Assembly: GCF_015207655.1 (NCBI RefSeq)
Contig: NZ_JADEWN010000028.1
Coordinates: 1-61,672, forward strand
Length of the DNA: 61,672 nt
Reading direction: 5' to 3'
Origin: Gloeocapsopsis crepidinum LEGE 06123
Lineage (GTDB): Bacteria; Cyanobacteriota; Cyanobacteriia; Cyanobacteriales; Chroococcidiopsidaceae
Shown here: in pieces, positions 56,685 to 61,672 of the stretch
Layout of the letters: every line of letters starts with the position of its first letter
Position numbering within the stretch: the first letter of the stretch is position 1
Translations under genes and position numbers: made by a program
Notes under the pieces: generated by a model
The model's input: only the letters and a program-made list of their open reading frames with translations
What the model was told of the DNA's origin: nothing
Databases searched by the model: none

Positions 56685-58220
56685 ATGGCATCAAATACTT
56701 TGCTTCCTACTTTAATTCAACAAATGATGCAACCGGAGTTTTATCCACATCCGGTAAAAGAGCCAATTGAACTGATTCAAACTCATGTTTCGTATGTGCT
56801 GCTTGCAGGTGATTATGCATATAAACTCAAAAAACCCGTAAATTTTGGTTTTTTGGACTACTCAACCTTAGAACTGCGACAGCATTTTTGTGAGGAAGAG
56901 TTGCGGCTGAATCAAAGAGGTGCAGGAGAAATTTATCTAGAGGTTTTGCCGATTACTCAAGAGGAACAGTATCACCTTGCTGGTACAGGAGAACCTGTAG
57001 AGTACGTGCTAAAAATGCTGCAGTTTCCCCAAGAAGCATTGTTTCTCTCAATGTTTGAACGGGGAGAACTAGATGAAGCATATATGGAAGAATTGGGGCG
57101 TATTGTCGCTCGGTACCACGCGCAAGCGGCGACGAATGATTATATTCGTAAGTTCGGCGAAGTTGAGCAAGTACGCCAATCAATTGATGAAAATTATGAC
57201 CAAACAATGAAGTATATTGGTGGTCCACAAACACAATCACAGTTTGAGGAAACAAAAAAATATACAGATAACTTTTTTGCCCAGCGTCAGCAACTATTTA
57301 CTAGCAGAATTGAAAACGACTGGATTCGTGAGTGTCATGGCGATTTGCACTTACGCAATATTTGTTTATGGCATGACAAGATTTTACTCTTTGACTGCAT
57401 TGAGTTTAATGAGCCGTTTCGCTTTGTTGATGTAATGTTTGACATTGCCTATGCAGTTATGGAACTAGAGATGTTGCAGCGTTCAGATTTAGGTAATGCA
57501 TATTTAAATACCTATATTGAACAAACAGGGGATTGGGAAGGTTTGCAGGTATTACCGTTGTATCTCAGCCGTCAATCATATGTTCGTGCTAAGGTTAATT
57601 CTTTCTTACTTGACGATCCTGGTGTACCAGAAGCAGTTAAACAAGAAGCTGCAAAAACTGCTGCGGCTTACTACAAATTAGCGTGGGAATATACAAAGCC
57701 ACGTCAAGGGAAACTGCTATTAATGTCGGGGTTATCGGGTTCGGGGAAAAGTACTGTAGCACGACAATTAGCGCGAAAAATCGGAGCGATTCATGTTCGT
57801 TCTGATGCAGTACGCAAGCATTTAGCAGGAATTCCTCTGTTAGAACGAGGTGGAGATGAAATTTATACAGCCGAGATGACGCAGAAAACCTACGCGCGGT
57901 TGTTAGATTTGAGTTTAATGTTAGCGAGTCAAGGTTACACAGTAATTTTAGATGCAAAGTACGATCGCACTTCACTACGACATGAGGCGATCGCGGCTGC
58001 ACAATCTCAGCAATTACCTTTAGAGATTATCCACTGTACAGCTCCTATGGAAGTGTTACGCGATCGCTTGTCTTCACGCACGGGTGACATTGCAGATGCA
58101 ACCGTAGAGTTACTAGAAGCGCAGCAAGCAGCATTTGAGCCTTTCACTACCGAGGAACAGGGTTTAGTGCAAGAGGTGAATACAACTCAAGAGTTAGAAT
58201 CACAATTAATGCTAGAGTAA
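56685..58220 (+). CDS. fused aminoglycoside phosphotransferase-like / AAA ATPase-like kinase
   Basis: This 511-residue two-domain protein has an APH-type kinase-fold N-terminal half (about 25-320: SYVLLAGDYAYKLKKPVNFG with the Lys, CHGDLHLRNICLW catalytic loop and LFDCIEFNEPFRFVDVMFDI). A P-loop kinase domain follows (about 340-500: LLMSGLSGSGKSTVARQLAR, ILDAKYDRTSLRHEAI, RDRLSSRTGD) resembling gluconate- or zeta-toxin-like kinases. This fusion is widespread in bacteria, with unknown substrate; true antibiotic resistance is not implied. Confidence 0.88.
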   Translation: MASNTLLPTLIQQMMQPEFYPHPVKEPIELIQTHVSYVLLAGDYAYKLKKPVNFGFLDYSTLELRQHFCEEELRLNQRGAGEIYLEVLPITQEEQYHLAGTGEPVEYVLKMLQFPQEALFLSMFERGELDEAYMEELGRIVARYHAQAATNDYIRKFGEVEQVRQSIDENYDQTMKYIGGPQTQSQFEETKKYTDNFFAQRQQLFTSRIENDWIRECHGDLHLRNICLWHDKILLFDCIEFNEPFRFVDVMFDIAYAVMELEMLQRSDLGNAYLNTYIEQTGDWEGLQVLPLYLSRQSYVRAKVNSFLLDDPGVPEAVKQEAAKTAAAYYKLAWEYTKPRQGKLLLMSGLSGSGKSTVARQLARKIGAIHVRSDAVRKHLAGIPLLERGGDEIYTAEMTQKTYARLLDLSLMLASQGYTVILDAKYDRTSLRHEAIAAAQSQQLPLEIIHCTAPMEVLRDRLSSRTGDIADATVELLEAQQAAFEPFTTEEQGLVQEVNTTQELESQLMLE

Positions 58221-58298
58221 AGTTTCAAGTTAGTCCCTTCAAATAAAGGGATTTCTACCAAAGACGGGGGTGAAGTTGCTGAGGCTCCTATTCCTGTT

Positions 58299-58795
58299 TC
58301 AATATCGAAGCTAAGCACAAAACTAATGAATCAATTGGACAACTAGCTGAACGATTTGGGGTAAGTTACAGTTTTATCAGCCGGCTGTTAAAGCGCTATG
58401 AAGCAACAGTAAGCGTAGAACCGAATCCTCATGGAGGAGGAAAACCTCCCTTACTCAACGCTCAACAAATAGAAATACTAGAGCAATTAGTCCAAGAAGA
58501 TAACGATGCTACTTTACAGGAGTTAAGCGTTAGATTAACCAAAACAATAGGTGTAAAAGCTAGCCTTGCTACAATCTGCCGTGTTTTACAAAGACTAGAG
58601 TTAACCAGAAAAAAAGACTCTACACGCTGATGAAGCACAATCTGAACGAGTGCAAAACTTGAGAAGCCAATATTGGACAACGATTGGAGAAGTTCGGCTC
58701 AAAGATTTAGTTTTTGTTGACGAAACTGGAGTTAATCTAGCTATGACTCGCCGTTACGGGCGAGCTAAAAAAGGTAAGCTCGCTTACAGTAAATC
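58299..58795 (+). pseudogene. IS630 family transposase remnant
   Basis: The helix-turn-helix half (HKTNESIGQLAERFGVSYSF, ISRLLKRYEATVSVEP, HGGGKPPLLNAQQIEILEQL) runs to an A7 tract at 58609-58615, where the frame shifts. The next frame gives KTLHADEAQSERVQNLRSQY and LKDLVFVDETGVNLAMTRRY, the first catalytic Asp block (VDET) of IS630. It ends near 58795, where the cas3 sequence begins on the other strand; the rest of the transposase and the right end are missing. A-runs in IS630 are known sites of programmed frameshift, so the A7 may be original and the truncation the real lesion. Confidence 0.8.
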
Positions 58796-59561
58796 TCCTT
58801 ATAATCAGTGATAAGCTTTCTGGCAAGTGCTTTGCTTCCACTAAAGCCGCAACATCTGCAACACCTTTAACAACGGCTCTCAAAACAGGTTTCGGGCGAG
58901 TCACTTTCGCAGCTAATTGCGCATAAGCCAAGTCTTTGGTGTCTAGCTCAAATCGCTCTACGTCTAACCCTTCTAATGGTCTGTCGTCTAAGGTTGCGGA
59001 CATTAAGCACAATTGAGTTTGCCCAAAAGTCCCTAATTCTTGCCAGTGTTTATAAAGCTGAACCAAAGTTCCATATGCAACACCCGTCAGTTGAATTTCA
59101 TCTAAGATCCAACGACAATCGTTAGTCAGGGCTGCACAGTGCAGAGGGCGTTGTCCCCACGATACGCCAAATCCACGATTTAAAGCACGAGACAATAACT
59201 GATCTTGCGTGCCAATAAGAATTGCAGGCTGAGTTAAGTCTTGTTCAAAGCCGTGTTCGATGAAGCCACCTTTTAGGCAATATACCTTAATAGGTAAAAG
59301 TAGCGCAGCTACAACTCGACGCGTGTTTTCATAAACCTGTTCTACTAGCGATCGCGTGGGCAATGCATAAACTAATCGGGCTGTTGTGGGAATACTCATT
59401 TTATGGAAGTAAAGCCAAGGAATAACTGCCTCAAATTCTTTACCCGCCCCTGTAGGCGCAGCAACTACAGCGATTGATTTACCGCTCCAAATCGAAAAAC
59501 GCTCTTGCCAAGGATACGAGTAGCATCCTGTGCACTGCTTGAAAAATTCGCGATAACTCAT
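58737..59561 (-). pseudogene. cas3: truncated Cas3 helicase (type I-G/I-U-like)
   Basis: The first 250 or so residues are the N-terminal helicase half of a Cas3-like protein that begins directly with the helicase domain (MSYREFFKQCTGCYSYPWQE). Motif I reads PTGAGKE, where the usual Thr after GK is replaced by Glu-Phe; motif II is LDEIQ, motif III LMSATLD. The last 20 residues (RRFTVSELTFFSSPVTASHS) come from the antisense of the IS630 remnant, so everything after about 58797, including the second RecA-like lobe, is lost. No HD domain, Cascade gene or CRISPR array is near. Cas3 unwinds and degrades foreign DNA; this fragment cannot. Confidence 0.75.
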
Positions 59562-59728
59562 GTCTCTTCACAAGGCTTTTGTAAGGTCGTAACTAGAGTC
59601 TTTGTTATAGTGCCCGTGGTGAGATAAAATATTTCAAGCTCAGAAAGTAAAATCTAGTCCTACACCGATGATTCAGTAATAGGAAATTGTTATTTTCGAG
59701 AGCAAAGTCAACGAATGAGTAAAAATTG

Positions 59729-60496
59729 TTAAACTCTATTAGGCAAGCCATCCTGAAAGACGAGTAGTTCTCCTGGATGAATTTGCGTCCAAACTTCATT
59801 ATCAGTCAGGGGAGTTGTAGCGATGACTGCAACGCGATCGCTTGGTGTCGTCAATTTCTGAAAATCGACAGTGATATCTTCATCGATTAAATGTGCAGCT
59901 GCAAAAGGTGCTTGACGGACAATGTAGCATAGCTTAGTTGAGCAGTATGTAAAAAAGTGTTCGCCGTCCGAAAGTAGATAGTTAAAGATACCTTTTGCGG
60001 CGATGATTGCAGTTATTTCTTGGAGCACAGGATATAGTTGTGCTAGCAAAGGTTTACCTGTGGGAAAGCTTTGTCGTAAAGTTTCGAGGATTAAGCAGAA
60101 TGCCCTTTCACTATCAGTTTGACCAACTGGCTGATAAAAAGCTGTGTGTGCGTGAAAATCCAAAAGATTGCCATTGTGAGCAAATACCCAATATCTTCCC
60201 CAAAGTTCGCGTTGAAAAGGATGACAATTAACTAAAGCAATTCCACCTTGAGTCGCTTTGCGGATATGTGCAATGACGTGAGTTGAGTGAATCGGATAGC
60301 GTCGTACTAAATCTGCAACTGGAGAAGCGGTCGCTGGTTTAGCATCTAAAAAAATCCGACATCCCAAACCCTCAAAAAACGCAATACCCCAACCATCTTG
60401 ATGTTCGTCGGTTCTTCCACCCCTCGCTGAAAAGCCCTCAAACGAGAAACAAATATCTGTTGGAACATTGCAATTCATTCCCAGCAGTTGACACAT
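59729..60496 (-). CDS. class II glutamine amidotransferase (YafJ-like)
   Basis: This 255-residue N-terminal nucleophile hydrolase starts MCQLLGMNCN so that Cys2 becomes the N-terminal nucleophile; hence ATG 60496 and not the 60517 start. GWGIAFFEG, HIRKATQGGIALVNCHPFQR and VFAHNGNLLDF are the glutamine-binding blocks. Amidotransferase partner or substrate is unknown; YafJ-like proteins relate to ergothioneine EgtC. It stands alone, 167 bases upstream of the cas3 fragment on the same strand. Confidence 0.88.
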   Translation of the reverse strand: MCQLLGMNCNVPTDICFSFEGFSARGGRTDEHQDGWGIAFFEGLGCRIFLDAKPATASPVADLVRRYPIHSTHVIAHIRKATQGGIALVNCHPFQRELWGRYWVFAHNGNLLDFHAHTAFYQPVGQTDSERAFCLILETLRQSFPTGKPLLAQLYPVLQEITAIIAAKGIFNYLLSDGEHFFTYCSTKLCYIVRQAPFAAAHLIDEDITVDFQKLTTPSDRVAVIATTPLTDNEVWTQIHPGELLVFQDGLPNRV

Positions 60497-60741
60497 GAGA
60501 GCTTGTTTATGTTGCAATTCAGTGCAATTTTATCCAAAAGTGTAACATCCTTGATATTACATAAAGGAGCGTGTATCAGTTATGTAGTATTGATACAAAC
60601 TTCCATACTCCATTAGGCTCAATCTCAATAGCTCCTCACAATAATGCACCAACATGAGATTAGAGTATTCACATGATTCAAAAATACATCAGAAAAGTGC
60701 GATCGCTTTTTTACGGCATTCATCTTGGGATTTGATGTGAT

Positions 60742-61317
60742 ATGAGCGTAACTTTACAACTTCCTTTGGTTCTCAGACTCACTGACGAACAGTTTGAACA
60801 ACTCGCCGCAGCTAATCGCGAGTTGCAATTAGAATTAACGACCAAGGGAGAACTGATTATTATGCCACCTACGGGAGGAGAAACAGGCGATCGCAACTTT
60901 GAGTTAGCTGGACAATTTTGGTTGTGGAATCGCCAAAATCGCTTAGGAAAAGCTTTTGACTCCTCGACAGGCTTTCGCTTACCGAATGGCGCGACTCGTT
61001 CTCCTGATGTTTCTTGGGTAAAAATGGAGCGATGGAATAGTTTGACTCAAGCACAAAGAAAGAAGTTTCTACCTTTATGTCCAGATTTTGTGATTGAACT
61101 GCTTTCAGAAACCGATGAGCTAGCAGACACTCAAGTCAAAATGCGAGAATATCTAGATAACGGTTTGCAGCTAGGTTGGTTAATTAATCCTAGTACTCAA
61201 CAAGTAGAAATTTATCGTGCTGGGCAAGAAGTTGAAGTTTTAGCTTCGCCTCCAACTTTATCCGGTGAAGGTGTTCTTCCTGGGTTTGTTTTAGATTTAC
61301 AGCCAATTTTTGCTTAG
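60742..61317 (+). CDS. Uma2 family (DUF820) endonuclease-fold protein
   Basis: This 191-residue member of the very abundant cyanobacterial Uma2/DUF820 family (PD-(D/E)XK fold) has LTDEQFEQLAAANRELQLEL, LIIMPPTGGETGDRNFELAG, RSPDVSWVKMERWNSL, DFVIELLSETDELADTQVKM and YLDNGLQLGWLINPSTQQVE. The PDV, ExL and GWLI blocks with putative catalytic Asp/Glu are intact. Cellular role unknown. It starts at ATG 60742. Confidence 0.88.
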   Translation: MSVTLQLPLVLRLTDEQFEQLAAANRELQLELTTKGELIIMPPTGGETGDRNFELAGQFWLWNRQNRLGKAFDSSTGFRLPNGATRSPDVSWVKMERWNSLTQAQRKKFLPLCPDFVIELLSETDELADTQVKMREYLDNGLQLGWLINPSTQQVEIYRAGQEVEVLASPPTLSGEGVLPGFVLDLQPIFA

Positions 61318-61376
61318 CTACTTACAGGTTGAGAGTTTATTGTTGTTACTGAACCTAACGCAATCAGCTAATAAGG

Positions 61377-61571
61377 ATGTTTTTATATTTATCAAAGTTA
61401 TTACCTTTATTTTTCTATCCGCTAGGATTGGCGTGTGTTCTCATTGTATTTGCATTAGTAACGTTGTGGAAAAAACCACGTCAAGCATCAACTGCATTAA
61501 CAATCGCCCTTGTTGTTTTGTTATTGGCGAGTAATGGCTGGGTTTCTCATATCTTGCACCTGGAAATTTGA
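61377..61571 (+). pseudogene. truncated YdcF/ElyC family membrane protein
   Basis: The 64-residue frame matches the N-terminus of YdcF/ElyC-type proteins: FLYLSKLLPLFFYPLGLACV, then VTLWKKPRQAS and LLLASNGWVSHIL, with two membrane helices. After SNGWV the family continues with LEWQ-like residues and a 150-residue catalytic domain; here the frame stops at 61571 and no later frame resumes it. The gene is therefore cut short at about 61550. ATG 61377 follows TAAGG. Confidence 0.6.
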
Positions 61572-61672
61572 ATGTCAATTCCTTGACTAAATGCCAAATC
61601 TCTCAGGCGTTCAATGTCTAGTAAAAGAAGTAACAGCACCAATTGTGGAAATATAGTTTGGAGTGCGATTTG
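61547..61672 (-). CDS. C-terminal end of an unidentified leftward gene (partial)
   Basis: A leftward frame is open from the window edge to TGA at 61547-61549. The last 41 residues read TIFPQLVLLLLLDIERLRDL and end GIDIQISRCKI. I do not recognise the family. It overlaps the end of the YdcF remnant, so it may be a gene whose arrival truncated YdcF. With only 41 residues this is tentative. Confidence 0.3.
   Translation of the reverse strand, partial: QIALQTIFPQLVLLLLLLDIERLRDLAFSQGIDIQISRCKI

Noticed and set aside
56685-58220. Antibiotic resistance gene
   Set aside because: The APH-like domain is part of a widespread fusion protein with a P-loop kinase; resistance cannot be inferred.

Overview
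The window comes from a cyanobacterium. Six small or medium photosynthesis genes (psbD, ycf4, psbY, a ycf37-like gene, ycf39, petM) are scattered through it, the palindrome GCGATCGC (HIP1) recurs throughout, and many genes belong to families known almost only from cyanobacteria (DUF2949, DUF4359, DUF5340, DUF1816, TIGR02652, TIGR04376). Gene density is moderate, the DNA is rather AT-rich, and short dispersed repeats fill many intergenic gaps. This fits a large genome of the Chroococcidiopsis/Gloeocapsa/Nostocales kind; I cannot name the species from sequence alone.

Layout. 1-6300: 5' end of psbD (leaving the window), divergent ycf4, a lipoprotein cyclophilin, tRNA-His, several cyanobacterial conserved genes, a gamma-type carbonic anhydrase homologue, psbY and a Ycf37-like TPR protein. 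6500-8000: leftward rpmI-rplT with a solute-binding protein whose start overlaps the rplT stop. 8083-14600: glutathione-dependent formaldehyde detoxification (adhC, fghA) and a glutathionyl-hydroquinone reductase, with adhC separated from fghA by a 3.5-kb insert holding a papain-like protein, a DUF559 nuclease, the rbp-rpsU pair and a decayed Rpn-type nuclease. 14700-22100: an aminotransferase, an unlisted 41-residue membrane ORF, dapL, a glycosyltransferase, a MITE-like element and an ABC exporter. 22100-33200: small conserved genes, a six-PAS hybrid histidine kinase and a CHASE4-PAS-GGDEF-EAL protein. 33200-41200: lpdA, trpC, a TetR/SDR/SRPBCC group with a duplicated operator-like site, a frameshifted coiled-coil gene and a second aminotransferase. 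41500-48900: NblR-like regulator, nadK, ycf39-petM, pdxA and a second OmpR-type regulator. 49500-53900: an adenosine deaminase-like enzyme and an iron-siderophore locus with an intact binding protein but a broken TonB receptor. 54400-61672: purA, rplY, a kinase/ATPase fusion, then a rearranged end with an IS630 remnant joined to a truncated cas3, a class II amidotransferase, a Uma2 protein and a truncated YdcF gene.

The core genes look ordinary and intact. The interest lies in small genes that a length cut-off would miss (psbY, petM, the 41-residue ORF at 16001-16126), in decaying genes whose lesions can be seen base by base (siderophore receptor, Rpn nuclease, coiled-coil gene, 33214-33458 ORF, cas3/IS630 junction), and in regulatory DNA such as the two 32-bp repeats 64 bp apart upstream of the SDR gene. 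I did not find a complete novel multi-gene system, nor a CRISPR array. All family assignments come from reading the sequence and recalling families; no database search was run.
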